A DNA stretch of 25,834 bases from CAYYJV01 sp964486395 (GCA_964486395.1 CAZALP010000005.1:1-25834); one strand, 5' to 3'. Counted from the first letter of the stretch, positions 1-7,247 are shown. Numbers and translations are program-made. Notes: a model not told the origin generated them from the letters alone.

Positions 1-69
1 CCCGCCATTAGTTCTTTTATTCAGGCAAATAAAATCAAGGAGGTGAAATTGGTCAGATCTCCGCCCTGA
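1..69 (+). CDS. 3' end of an unidentified gene (partial)
   Basis: Frame 1 is open from the first base to a TGA at 67-69 and would encode the last 22 residues of a protein ending ...KLVRSPP. The start lies outside the window. Nothing in so short a tail identifies a family. A Shine-Dalgarno-like AAGGAGG at 37-43 precedes a TTG at 49, so a six-codon mini-ORF is an alternative reading. The call rests only on an open frame and a clean stop, so it is weak. Confidence 0.25.
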   Translation, partial: PAISSFIQANKIKEVKLVRSPP

Positions 70-74
70 TCGTC

Positions 75-115
75 CCTTTTTACTTCGGTGTTTCCTTAAC
101 CTTAAAGTAAAAAGG
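75..115 (+). promoter_or_regulatory. Hairpin covering the ribosome binding site of the zinc-ribbon gene
   Basis: CCTTTTTACTT (75-85) is perfectly complementary to AAGTAAAAAGG (105-115), giving an 11-bp stem with a 19-nt loop. The 3' arm runs into the Shine-Dalgarno sequence GGAGG (114-118), which serves the TTG start at 125. When folded, the stem would partly hide the ribosome binding site. This suggests translational control, but that is inference from structure alone. Confidence 0.5.
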
Positions 116-124
116 AGGTAAAGA

Positions 125-301
125 TTGCCAAAAATAAGAATTTACTATTTTCAATGTCCTGCCTGTAAGAGGAAGCTGAATATTACTGAAAATACAGATC
201 CTATTGATCCTTTGCAGGGGATAAAATATTGTCCTTATTGCGGCGATTATTGGATTAAAAATGGCCAAAATAAAGCTTTAGATTATATTTCAAAGAAATA
301 G
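125..301 (+). CDS. Small zinc-ribbon protein, 58 aa
   Basis: This 58-residue protein has two CPxC knuckles, CPAC (Cys11, Cys14) and CPYC (Cys36, Cys39), about 21 residues apart. That spacing fits a four-cysteine zinc ribbon. The start is TTG, chosen because AAAGGAGG lies 6 nt upstream and no ATG exists in frame. An 11-bp hairpin overlaps that ribosome binding site, and an intrinsic terminator follows the stop within 10 nt, so the gene is probably transcribed as a short unit. The precise role is unknown. Proteins of this shape are often small nucleic-acid-binding or adaptor proteins. The middle of the protein (about residues 20-35) is polar and has no recognisable motif. It is clearly a gene by ribosome site, cysteine pattern and terminator, but I do not recognise a family. 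Confidence 0.7.
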   Translation: MPKIRIYYFQCPACKRKLNITENTDPIDPLQGIKYCPYCGDYWIKNGQNKALDYISKK

Positions 302-309
302 ACAAGTAA

Positions 310-340
310 GGGGTGCCTAAAGGCGCCCCTCTTGCTTTTT
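310..340 (+). terminator. Intrinsic terminator after the zinc-ribbon gene
   Basis: GGGGTGCC (310-317) pairs with GGCGCCCC (322-329) around a TAAA loop, an 8-bp stem with one G-U pair, followed by TCTTGCTTTTT. It separates the zinc-ribbon gene from pheS. Confidence 0.8.
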
Positions 341-425
341 GACCGGCTAAAAGATACCAATCACCAAGATTAAATAGGCCACTTTCGGGCTATTTTTTAC
401 GGCCGGTTTATCCACAATTCGGGGG

Positions 426-454
426 TTGATTTAAAGCTAATTTTAAGGTAAAAT
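426..454 (+). promoter_or_regulatory. Promoter of pheS, leaderless type
   Basis: TTGATT (426-431), a 17-bp spacer and TAAAAT (449-454) form a good sigma70-like promoter. The pheS ATG starts only 6 nt after the -10 box, so transcription would begin at or next to the A of the start codon. No Shine-Dalgarno is present. An imperfect ATAGGCC/GGGCTAT hairpin with a T-run lies upstream at about 376-400. Confidence 0.75.
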
Positions 455-460
455 GAAGTA

Positions 461-1489
461 ATGACTGGAGTCAAAGACAACTTAAATTTGCTCAAAAACA
501 GGGCCGAAAAAGAGATAAATTCGGCCCACGATTTGAAAGAATTAGACGAAGTTTTCAAAAAATATTTGGGCAAGCGCGGCGAGCTTACCCATATTTTGCG
601 TTCGCTCAAAAATCTTCCTCCTGCCCAGCGTAAAAAACAAGGGAAGGAGGCAAACGATATTAAAAATCATTTAAGGGTTCAATTTGATAAAAAAGTCAGG
701 GAGGTTCAGGAAAGGATTAAAAGGGAAGCAGAAGAAAAAGAATGGATTGACGTGACGGCTCCCGGTAAAAAAATATCAGTGGGGCATTTGCATCCTTTGA
801 CTCTAGTAAGAAGAAAGGTGGAAGAAATTTTTCAAGCCATGGGATTTACCGTGGTGGAGGGACCGGAAATGGAGACCGAGTGGTACAATTTCGACGCTCT
901 CAACATCCCCAAAGACCATCCCGCTCGCGATCTATGGGACACTTTTTATTTGAAAAACGGCAAACTCCTGAGAACCCATACCAGCCCCGTGCAGATAAGG
1001 TACATGGAAAAAAACAATCCTCCTTTGAGAATTATAGTGCCGGGAAGAATTTTCCGGCACGAAGCCACAGACGCTTCCCACGAGATTAATTTTTACCAAG
1101 TGGAAGGTCTTATGGTCGGAAAAGACGTTTCCGCCTCAAACTTTAAGGCCATAATTCAGGAGTTTTTCTACAGATTCTTTGGAAAGCCGGTTGAGATAAG
1201 AATGAGACCTAGCTTCTTTCCGTTTACAGAACCCTCTTTTGAGGTGGATATGACTTGCTTGAATTGCGGGGGGAAAGGGTGTTCTGCCTGTTCCAGAACA
1301 GGCTGGATGGAAATGATGGGAGCCGGCATGGTTCATCCCAATGTTTTGAAAAATTCCGGATTAAACCCTAAAAACTGGCAGGGATTCGCTTTTGGGATGG
1401 GGCTGGACAGGTTGGCCATGATGAAATACAAGATTAACGATATCCGCCTTTTTTATAGCAGCGACCTTCGATTCCTGCAACAATTTTGA
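461..1489 (+). CDS. pheS: Phenylalanine-tRNA ligase alpha subunit
   Basis: This is the catalytic subunit of the cytoplasmic (alpha-beta)2 phenylalanyl-tRNA synthetase, which charges tRNA-Phe with ATP and phenylalanine. At 342 residues it is full length. An N-terminal coiled-coil arm (about 1-95) precedes the class II core. Visible core motifs are the GPEMETEWYNFDALN segment, the HTSPVQIR segment, motif 2 in GRIFRHEATDASH, and motif 3 in GFAFGMGLDRLAMM near the C-terminus. A CxxCxGxGCxxC cluster at about 264-274, followed by TGWMEMMGAGMVHPNVL, is typical of many bacterial PheS. The ATG at 461 gives the expected N-terminus and lies directly behind a promoter -10 box, so the mRNA is probably leaderless. 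pheT follows after 54 nt. Confidence 0.97.
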   Translation: MTGVKDNLNLLKNRAEKEINSAHDLKELDEVFKKYLGKRGELTHILRSLKNLPPAQRKKQGKEANDIKNHLRVQFDKKVREVQERIKREAEEKEWIDVTAPGKKISVGHLHPLTLVRRKVEEIFQAMGFTVVEGPEMETEWYNFDALNIPKDHPARDLWDTFYLKNGKLLRTHTSPVQIRYMEKNNPPLRIIVPGRIFRHEATDASHEINFYQVEGLMVGKDVSASNFKAIIQEFFYRFFGKPVEIRMRPSFFPFTEPSFEVDMTCLNCGGKGCSACSRTGWMEMMGAGMVHPNVLKNSGLNPKNWQGFAFGMGLDRLAMMKYKINDIRLFYSSDLRFLQQF

Positions 1490-1507
1490 TTATTAAGCAA
1501 AAAGTTC

Positions 1508-1523
1508 ACTGCTACATAGCAGT
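1508..1523 (+). repeat. Perfect palindrome in the pheS-pheT gap
   Basis: ACTGCTA (1508-1514), CA, TAGCAGT (1517-1523) is a 7+2+7 perfect inverted repeat. It overlaps the start of a TATACT box (1523-1528) that could be a weak -10 for pheT. The 2-nt loop and lack of a T-run argue against a terminator. An operator-like site is possible but unproven. Confidence 0.4.
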
Positions 1524-1543
1524 ATACTTTATGTCATTTAGGT

Positions 1544-3453
1544 ATGTTATTTTCATATAATTGGCTAAAAGACTATTTTAAAAATTTACCAAAGCCGGAA
1601 AAATTGGCCGAGCTTTTGACAATGCACAGTTTTGAAGTAACGGAAGTAAAAAAATCCGGAAAGGATTGGACGTTGGACATTGATGTTTTGCCGAACAGGG
1701 CCGGCGATTGTTCTTCGCATCTTGGGATTGCTCGCGAAATAGCAGCTATCACTGGTTTAGCGTACAGAAGCCCGACCTCTGTACGGTCGTACAAAAGTCG
1801 GGCCCCTGTTTCCTTTGTTTCCGTGGAAGTCAAAGATAAAGTGGCTTGCCCGCGGTATACGGCCGGAGTGGTTATTGATGTCAAAGTCGGTCCTTCGCCA
1901 AAATGGCTGCGAGATCGATTGGAAGTTTGCGGATTGAATTCAATTAACAATATTGTTGATGCTGCAAATTATGTAATGCTGGAAACCGGGCAGCCTCTTC
2001 ACGCTTTCGATGAGGAAAAACTCGCCGGTAACAAAATTATTGTCAGGTTTGCCAAGAAGGGGGAGAAAATCACCACCCTGGACGGACAGAGATTTAATTT
2101 AGATTCTAAAATATTGATTATTGCCGATGCCCAGAAACCCGTAGCCATCGCCGGTATCAAAGGCGGGAAAGATCCCGAGGTGGATAAGAAAACCAAGAAA
2201 GTAGTCTTGGAATCAGCTAATTTTAACCCTCGCATCATCAGAAAAAGTTCTAGAGCTTTGGGATTGAGAACAGATGCTTCCATTAGGTTTGAGTACGGGG
2301 TAGATCCAAATTTGACCGAGTTTGCCATCAATCGCGCTGCGTTTTTAATGGGCGGTCAAATTGTCCAAAAATCAGATATCTATCCCAAAAAGGTTTATCC
2401 CAAGAGAATAAAACTTAATTTAGATTATGCGGCAGGTTTACTGGGCATAAAAATACCAGACACAAAAATTAAAAAGATTTTACGAAACTTGGGTTTAAAA
2501 ATTAAAAATCAGAAATTAAAAATTCTCGATGTTGAGGTTCCCACTTTCAGGCAAGACCTTTTGATTCCCGAAGATTTGATTGAAGAAATCGGCAGGGTTG
2601 CCGGTTTCGAAAAGATTCCGGCCGTTTTTCCCCTGGTTAGTCTGGTGCCTCCCAAAAGAAACGAAGAATTATTTTGGGAGAATATGTCAAAGGACATTTT
2701 GAAAGAGGCGGGATTTACCGAAGNNNNNNNNNNACCGAAGTCTACAACTATTCTTTCAGCGGTGAAAAGGAAGGCGTGGAGGTAAAAAATCCCGTCAGCA
2801 GCGAATTTAAATATTTAAGAGCCAGCCTTGCACCTGGATTGTTTCAAAACATCCAAAGGAACATCAATAATTTTTCGGAGATTAAGATTTTTGAGCTGGG
2901 AAAAGTTTTTGGCCAAAAATCAGAAAAACGGCAGTTGGGGGCAGCCGTAAATCCACCCAATTTCTATTACTTGAAAGGCATTGTCGATTTGCTTTTGCAC
3001 AAGCTGGGCATAAGCAACATTTGGTATGATGATTACGGCAGAAGGTCGGCTGGGATAATGGTTGACGGCAAAAACATTGGGCATTTGGCAGAAAATCATT
3101 TCGAACTGGATTTTGACAGATTGCAGCAACTTTGTTCGGAAGAACACGAATACCGCTTCATTTCCCGTTACCCCGCCACAGTGAGAGATTTGGCGATTCT
3201 GGTTCCTCGGCAGACCAAGGTGGCGGAAGTTTTAAATGTTATGAATAGCGCCGGAGGGCCTTTGGTGCGGGACATCGACGTATTCGACATTTATGAAGGG
3301 GAAGAATTGCCTGCGGGCAAAAAGAATTTGGCTTTCCATATTATTTATCAATCGGACCGAAAAACGCTTACTTCGGAAGAGGTAGACAACATTCAACGGA
3401 AGATAATTAAAACTTTAGAAAAAAATCCCTTATGGGAAGTAAGAAAAAAATAA
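1544..3453 (+). CDS. pheT: Phenylalanine-tRNA ligase beta subunit, compact form, broken by an assembly gap
   Basis: PheT partners PheS, carrying the editing and tRNA-contacting domains. As written, the frame breaks at a run of ten N (2724-2733). The N-run is flanked by two copies of ACCGAAG; collapsing them gives FTEVYNYSF, the conserved segment expected here, and one continuous product of 630 residues. The N-terminal B1 region runs straight from MHSFEVTEV into LDIDVLPNRAGDCSSHLGIAREIA, so the roughly 110-residue tRNA-binding OB (EMAPII-like) domain of E. coli PheT is missing. The B3/B4 editing region (CPRY, INNIVDAANYVMLETGQPLHAFD), B5 and the C-terminal FDX-ACB domain (RYPATVRDLAILVP onward) are present. 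A palindrome-rich insert encodes residues 73-87. The end overlaps gyrB by 22 nt. Confidence 0.93.
1761..1803 (+). repeat. Interleaved palindromic element inside pheT
   Basis: Three overlapping inverted repeats occupy 43 bp: CGTACAGA/TCTGTACG (1761-1768, 1778-1785), GCCCGAC/GTCGGGC (1770-1776, 1797-1803) and TGTAC/GTACA (1780-1784, 1789-1793). It is translated in frame as part of the variable linker before the conserved CPRY motif. It looks like a small inserted palindromic element rather than conserved protein sequence. Confidence 0.6.
2724..2733. other. Ten-N scaffold gap
   Basis: Exactly ten N separate two contig ends. The last 7 bases before (2717-2723) and first 7 after (2734-2740) are identical, ACCGAAG. 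Removing the N-run and one copy restores the pheT frame, so the true gap length is probably negative: an unmerged 7-bp overlap. Confidence 0.95.
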
Positions 3454-5387
3454 AACGGCAGCCGGAGCGCAAGAAAAAAACCAAAGATACTGGTTATGAC
3501 GCCAAGGATATTTATGTTTTGGAAGGTCTGGAGCCGGTGAGGAAGAGGCCCGGTATGTACATTGGCACTACAGGATCAGAGGGGCTTCACCACTTGATCT
3601 ATGAAACCACAGATAACGCTTTAGACGAGGCAATAGCCGGATTTTGCAAAAATATTGAAGTTACTCTTTTGCCCGGAGGAAAGGTTAAGGTGGCAGATGA
3701 CGGCAGGGGTATTCCCGTGTCTAAGCACCCCCAAACTAAAAAATCCGCTTTGGAAACCGTAATGACCACTTTGCATGCTGGAGCCAAGTTCGGAGGCAAA
3801 TCCTATCAGGTGGCGGGCGGTCTTCACGGGGTGGGGGTTTCTGTCGTTTGCGCTCTTTCTCGGTGGATGCAGGTAGAGGTTTGCCGCGACGGAATAAAAT
3901 ACTGTCAGGAATATTCCAAAGGAAAAGCCAAGACTAAAGTAAAAAAAATCGGTAAATGCCGGCAGACGGGCACCCAGGTTATTTTTGAGCCAGACCCTGA
4001 AATTTTTAAAGAAACAAAATTCAGCATTAAGAGAATTATTAACCATCTTCGCCAGCAGGCCTATTTAACCAAAGGCATCAGAATTACTATCAATGATTTG
4101 AGAGAGGGGGAAAAACAGTCCTATGCTTTCTATTTCGAGGGCGGCCTCCGTTCTTACATCAAGCATTTAACCAGGGGAGCATCCGTGGTTCATTCCAACA
4201 GTTTTTATACCAGCGGCGAAAAAGAAGGAGTCATAGTGGAAGCCGCTTTCCAATACGTTAACGAAAGGGAGCCTTTCGAAGAAAGTTTTGCCAACAACAT
4301 ATATACCGGAGAAGGAGGAACCCATTTGACCGGCCTCAGGGCGGCTTTGACCCGTTCTTTAAACGATTACGGCAAAAAGAATAATTTTCTTAAAGGTGAG
4401 GAAAAACTGGGAGGAGACGATGTTAGAGACGGCTTTACGGGAGTGGTGTCGGTAAAGATAAAAGAGCCGCAGTTTGAGGGCCAAACCAAGGCCAGATTGG
4501 GAAATCCGGAAGCCAGATTGGCTGTGGAAACCGTGGTTTCTGACGGCCTTTCAGATTTTTTGGAAAGAAATCCCCAGGATGCCAGAGCTATTATTGAAAA
4601 GTGCTTGTTAACCGCTAAAGCCAGAAAAGCAGCCAAAGCCGCCCGTCAGACGGTTTTAAGGAAAGGAGCTTTGGAAGGTTTGGCTTTGCCCGGCAAATTG
4701 GCCGACTGTGCTTCCAGAAAACCCGAAGAATCGGAATTGTACATAGTGGAAGGAGAGTCGGCCGGAGGCAGTTCCAGGCAAGCTAGAGACAGGCATTTTC
4801 AGGCCATCTTGCCTTTGCGGGGAAAAATTCTAAACGTTGAGAGAGCCAGACTGGACAGAATTTTAGCTTCTAAAGAAATTAAATCCCTGGTTATCGCTTT
4901 GGGAACGGCTATTGCCGATGATTTCGATATTAATAAATTAAGGTACCATCGAATTATTATAATGTCGGACGGTGACGTTGACGGAGCGCATATCAGAACT
5001 TTGCTTTTAACTTTGTTTTATCGTTATTTCCCCCGGATAATTGAGCAGGGATATCTTTACATCGCTCAACCGCCGCTTTATAAAATACAATCTGGCAAGA
5101 GAGTAGAGTATGCTTATAACGAGTCAGACAAGACAAAAATTCTGAATTTATTGAAAAAAGAAAAGAGCGCGCCGGTTATTCAAAGATACAAAGGTTTGGG
5201 AGAGATGAATCCGGAGCAGTTGTGGGAAACTACCATGGATCCGGAAAGGCGAGTTTTGCTAAAAATCACCATTGAAGATGCCAAGGAGGCAGACAGAATT
5301 TTTGACATTTTGATGGGCGATGAGGTGTTTCCTCGGAAGAAGTTTATCCAAGCCCATGCTAAGTCAGTAAAGAATTTGGATGTGTAA
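3432..5387 (+). CDS. gyrB: DNA gyrase subunit B
   Basis: This is the ATPase subunit of a type IIA topoisomerase, which with GyrA introduces negative supercoils. The GHKL ATPase domain shows ETTDNALDEA (about 58-67), DDGRGIPV (about 89-96), GGLHGVGVSVV and EGGTHLTG. The transducer is followed by a TOPRIM domain with EGESAGGSSRQARD near 440 and SDGDVDGAHIRTL near 513, and the C-terminal end has YKGLGEMNPEQLWETTMDP. The length of 651 residues matches the short bacterial form, without the large insert of E. coli. The first acidic TOPRIM motif reads EGES where EGDS is usual. The start at 3432 overlaps pheT by 22 nt and adds a Lys/Arg-rich extension of about 20 residues. ParE is the alternative; gyrA is not in the window to settle it. 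Confidence 0.92.
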   Translation: MGSKKKIKRQPERKKKTKDTGYDAKDIYVLEGLEPVRKRPGMYIGTTGSEGLHHLIYETTDNALDEAIAGFCKNIEVTLLPGGKVKVADDGRGIPVSKHPQTKKSALETVMTTLHAGAKFGGKSYQVAGGLHGVGVSVVCALSRWMQVEVCRDGIKYCQEYSKGKAKTKVKKIGKCRQTGTQVIFEPDPEIFKETKFSIKRIINHLRQQAYLTKGIRITINDLREGEKQSYAFYFEGGLRSYIKHLTRGASVVHSNSFYTSGEKEGVIVEAAFQYVNEREPFEESFANNIYTGEGGTHLTGLRAALTRSLNDYGKKNNFLKGEEKLGGDDVRDGFTGVVSVKIKEPQFEGQTKARLGNPEARLAVETVVSDGLSDFLERNPQDARAIIEKCLLTAKARKAAKAARQTVLRKGALEGLALPGKLADCASRKPEESELYIVEGESAGGSSRQARDRHFQAILPLRGKILNVERARLDRILASKEIKSLVIALGTAIADDFDINKLRYHRIIIMSDGDVDGAHIRTLLLTLFYRYFPRIIEQGYLYIAQPPLYKIQSGKRVEYAYNESDKTKILNLLKKEKSAPVIQRYKGLGEMNPEQLWETTMDPERRVLLKITIEDAKEADRIFDILMGDEVFPRKKFIQAHAKSVKNLDV

Positions 5388-5398
5388 ATCAAATAGAT

Positions 5399-5824
5399 AT
5401 GATTATGAACAGCGAAAATAAACAAATTATCAAAGGAACGGCAATAGCGGTGGTAATAGCTTTGGTTGGCATTGGGATTTTGGGCTGGCAGTATCATCAG
5501 CTGGAAGAGAAAAGGCTTCCGGCTATTGAAGAAGAAATAGCAAAGCAAAAAGAGGAAATGGCGAGAAGAAAGGCTCAGGATGTTTTGGAAAGATTTCTGG
5601 AAACGAGAGACGATAATCTTTTGACAGAAAGAGCGATGGAGCAGAAGAAGCAAAAAGAGCTTTTTTTGATAGATGACGATGGTTCTTACGAAATTGTGGG
5701 GACGGAAAAAATCTCAGAAAAAGAATATCGATTTTTGGTTAAAATTGGAGATTATATCCACGTCATTTCCTTAATCGAAATTTCCAATAAATATTATATC
5801 GATTCCGTGGAAATAGCAGGCTAA
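5399..5824 (+). CDS. Membrane-anchored coiled-coil protein of unknown function
   Basis: I do not recognise a family for this 141-residue protein. A single hydrophobic segment at about 11-30 (TAIAVVIALVGIGILGW) is flanked on the N-side by KQIIK, suggesting a short cytoplasmic N-terminus and a signal anchor. Residues about 33-85 are rich in Glu, Lys and Arg and look like a coiled coil. The last 50 residues alternate hydrophobic and polar positions (YRFLVKIGDYIHVISLIEIS) and are probably a small beta-rich domain. It starts 11 nt after gyrB and may be co-transcribed. The ATG at 5399 is used; an in-frame ATG at 5405 is equally possible, and neither has a clear ribosome binding site. It is probably an envelope-facing protein. 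Confidence 0.75.
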   Translation: MIMNSENKQIIKGTAIAVVIALVGIGILGWQYHQLEEKRLPAIEEEIAKQKEEMARRKAQDVLERFLETRDDNLLTERAMEQKKQKELFLIDDDGSYEIVGTEKISEKEYRFLVKIGDYIHVISLIEISNKYYIDSVEIAG

Positions 5825-5833
5825 GAGTTATAT

Positions 5834-5869
5834 TGTGAGGTTAGGTTGTGAGGTGTCGTAAACCTCACA
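5834..5869 (+). repeat. Duplicated arm forming alternative hairpins
   Basis: TGTGAGGT occurs twice (5834-5841, 5847-5854), and both copies can pair with ACCTCACA (5862-5869). The upstream copy extends to 9 bp (TGTGAGGTT with AACCTCACA). The hairpins exclude each other. No clear T-run follows, so this is at best a weak terminator after the membrane-anchored gene. Confidence 0.5.
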
Positions 5870-5923
5870 GTTTAATCAAAAATTGTAAAAGGGTGCGAAA
5901 TGTTATGAGCGAGCGCAAAGAAT

Positions 5924-5952
5924 TTGACACGGTGGCTAGCTTTTGCTAACAT
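5924..5952 (+). promoter_or_regulatory. Strong promoter for secE-nusG
   Basis: TTGACA (5924-5929), a 17-bp spacer and TAACAT (5947-5952), with an extended TGC just before the -10 box. Predicted transcription start is about 5959, giving a leader of about 34 nt to secE. Confidence 0.85.
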
Positions 5953-5959
5953 AAAAATG

Positions 5960-5977
5960 AGCCCCGCCGGGGCTTTT
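5960..5977 (+). terminator. Terminator-like hairpin at the 5' end of the secE transcript
   Basis: AGCCCC (5960-5965), GCC, GGGGCT (5969-5974) followed by TTT. It has the shape of an intrinsic terminator but lies within the first 20 nt of the predicted secE transcript. It could stop upstream read-through, act as an attenuator, or protect the 5' end. Confidence 0.5.
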
Positions 5978-5992
5978 AAAAAACTTTTATTT

Positions 5993-6172
5993 ATGCGAAT
6001 AGTTACTTTTCTGAAGGAGGTCAAAATGGAGATTAAGAAAATTAACTGGCCCACCCGCCAGCAAACGATCAAATACACCCTCATTGTTATTGGGGTTTCT
6101 TTTGCTGTAGCTCTTTTCCTGGGAGGCTTAGATTATATTTTCTCTACTCTTTTGAAAATTTTTGTTTTATAA
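5993..6172 (+). CDS. secE: Preprotein translocase subunit SecE
   Basis: SecE is the essential single-spanning partner of SecY in the inner-membrane translocon. This 59-residue form has the conserved amphipathic segment FLKEVKMEIKKINWPTRQQ followed by one hydrophobic helix (about 28-50, YTLIVIGVSFAVALFLGG), matching the short SecE type. The ATG at 5993 was chosen because the FLKEV part of the conserved motif lies upstream of the next ATG (6026), even though GGAGG precedes the latter. nusG follows 2 nt after the stop, the classical secE-nusG pairing. Confidence 0.92.
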   Translation: MRIVTFLKEVKMEIKKINWPTRQQTIKYTLIVIGVSFAVALFLGGLDYIFSTLLKIFVL

Positions 6173-6174
6173 TT

Positions 6175-6720
6175 ATGCCGAAGCAGCAAATAGAACAACA
6201 GAAAAACTGGTATGTCATCCACACTTATTCCGGTTATGAAGATGCGGTAGCCAAGGCTTTGAAACAGAGAGTCGAGTCTTTGGGTATGGAAGATAAGATT
6301 TTTAATGTTATCGTTCCTAAAGAAAAGAAAATTAAGATTAAAGACGGCAAAAGAAAGGTGGTGGAAGAGAAGATATATCCGGGCTACGTATTGGTAGAAA
6401 TGATCGTTACCGACGATAGCTGGTATGTGGTCAGGAATACCCCTAACGTTACGGGATTTGTGGGAGCTGGCACCACTCCCGTGCCCGTCTCTTCGAAAGA
6501 AATAGACATTCTTAAAAAGAAAATGGGGGTGGAGGCGCCCCAGTATAAGATTGATGTTAAAGTGGGAGATCCGGTAAAAATCATCGACGGCCCCTTCAAG
6601 GATTTTGACGGCAAGGTTTCCGACATCGATGAAGCCCGAGGAAAGGTTAAGGTTTTAGTCAATATGTTCGGCAGAGATACGCCCGTAGAATTGGATTCCC
6701 TTCAAATTAAGAAATTATAA
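6175..6720 (+). CDS. nusG: Transcription termination/antitermination factor NusG
   Basis: NusG binds the RNA polymerase clamp and modulates pausing, Rho-dependent termination and coupling to the ribosome. The protein is 181 residues. The NGN domain opens with KNWYVIHTYSGYEDAVAKAL, includes VVEEKIYPGYVLVEM, and has the VRNTPNVTGFVG segment. A C-terminal KOW domain follows (about 127-181: DPVKIIDGPFKDFDGKVSDID, MFGRDTPVELDSLQIKK). It is adjacent to secE (2-nt spacing) and upstream of rplK, a conserved bacterial order. Confidence 0.97.
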   Translation: MPKQQIEQQKNWYVIHTYSGYEDAVAKALKQRVESLGMEDKIFNVIVPKEKKIKIKDGKRKVVEEKIYPGYVLVEMIVTDDSWYVVRNTPNVTGFVGAGTTPVPVSSKEIDILKKKMGVEAPQYKIDVKVGDPVKIIDGPFKDFDGKVSDIDEARGKVKVLVNMFGRDTPVELDSLQIKKL

Positions 6721-6741
6721 GATTAACGGATTAACAAGTTC

Positions 6742-6771
6742 ACGAGTTAAAAAATCAATTCGTTAACTCGT
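6742..6771 (+). repeat. Inverted repeat upstream of rplK
   Basis: ACGAGTTAA (6742-6750) pairs with TTAACTCGT (6763-6771) around a 12-nt loop. The 70-nt nusG-rplK gap is built from repeated TTAAC units, including CGTTAACT twice in tandem at 6761-6776. There is no T-run. It may be a leader hairpin or simple repeat DNA. Confidence 0.45.
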
Positions 6772-6790
6772 TAACTGAACAATTGATAAA

Positions 6791-7213
6791 ATGGCAAAAA
6801 AGATAAAAACCATCGTAAAATTACAAATCCCAGCCGGTCAAGCCACCCCGGCGCCGCCGGTAGGGCCGGCCTTGGCGCAGCATGGGGTGAATATTTCCGA
6901 ATTTTGTCAGAAGTTCAACGAAGCCACCAAGGAAAAGCAGGGCTTTAAAATTCCGGTGGAAATCACGGTTTTCGAAGACAGGACTTACGATTTTAAATTA
7001 AAGCAGCCTCCGGCCTCCGAGCTTCTTAAAAAAGCGGCCGGCATTGAAAAAGGCTCAGGCGTTCCAAACCAGACGAAAGTAGCTAAAATCAGCAAAGATC
7101 AGCTTAGGAATATTGCTGAGCAAAAGATGGAAGATTTAAACGCCAAGGACGTAGAGTCGGCTATGCGCATTATCGAAGGCACCGCCAAGAATATGGGAAT
7201 CACTGTGGAGTGA
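6791..7213 (+). CDS. rplK: 50S ribosomal protein L11
   Basis: L11 forms the GTPase-associated centre of the large subunit with 23S rRNA. The 140-residue protein shows the N-terminal signature KLQIPAGQATPAPPVGPALAQHGVNI (given in part), FCQKFNEAT, and the C-terminal RNA-binding domain with DLNAKDVESAMRIIEGTAKNMGI. It follows nusG as usual. The normal partner rplA (L1) does not come next: a strong terminator overlaps the stop codon and the following gene is a dCMP deaminase. Confidence 0.97.
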   Translation: MAKKIKTIVKLQIPAGQATPAPPVGPALAQHGVNISEFCQKFNEATKEKQGFKIPVEITVFEDRTYDFKLKQPPASELLKKAAGIEKGSGVPNQTKVAKISKDQLRNIAEQKMEDLNAKDVESAMRIIEGTAKNMGITVE

Positions 7214-7226
7214 TTCCCATATTTTC
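7190..7226 (+). terminator. Intrinsic terminator overlapping the rplK stop
   Basis: AATATGGGAATCACT (7190-7204) and AGTGATTCCCATATT (7209-7223) form a perfect 15-bp stem with a GTGG loop and a short T tail. The rplK TGA (7211-7213) lies in the 3' arm, so translating ribosomes would compete with folding. Confidence 0.85.
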
Positions 7227-7247
7227 ACATTAAAATTCAATAATTTT

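Noticed and set aside
1286..1303. GCCTGTTC/GAACAGGC palindrome in pheS as an inserted element
   Set aside because: It encodes the conserved ACSRTGW part of the PheS cysteine motif, so the symmetry is probably incidental.
2702..2745. Programmed frameshift in pheT
   Set aside because: There is no slippery sequence, and the frame change is fully explained by 10 N plus a 7-bp duplicated contig end.
2674..3453. Second, separate pheT-like ORF starting inside pheT
   Set aside because: It is the downstream half of pheT put out of frame by the N-gap; collapsing the ACCGAAG duplication joins both halves.
5924..5992. TTG start for SecE at 5924
   Set aside because: That TTG is the -35 box TTGACA of the secE promoter, and the extra residues are not SecE-like.
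6721..6790. CRISPR-like repeats upstream of rplK
   Set aside because: The TTAAC units are short, irregular and lack unique spacers; no cas genes are nearby.
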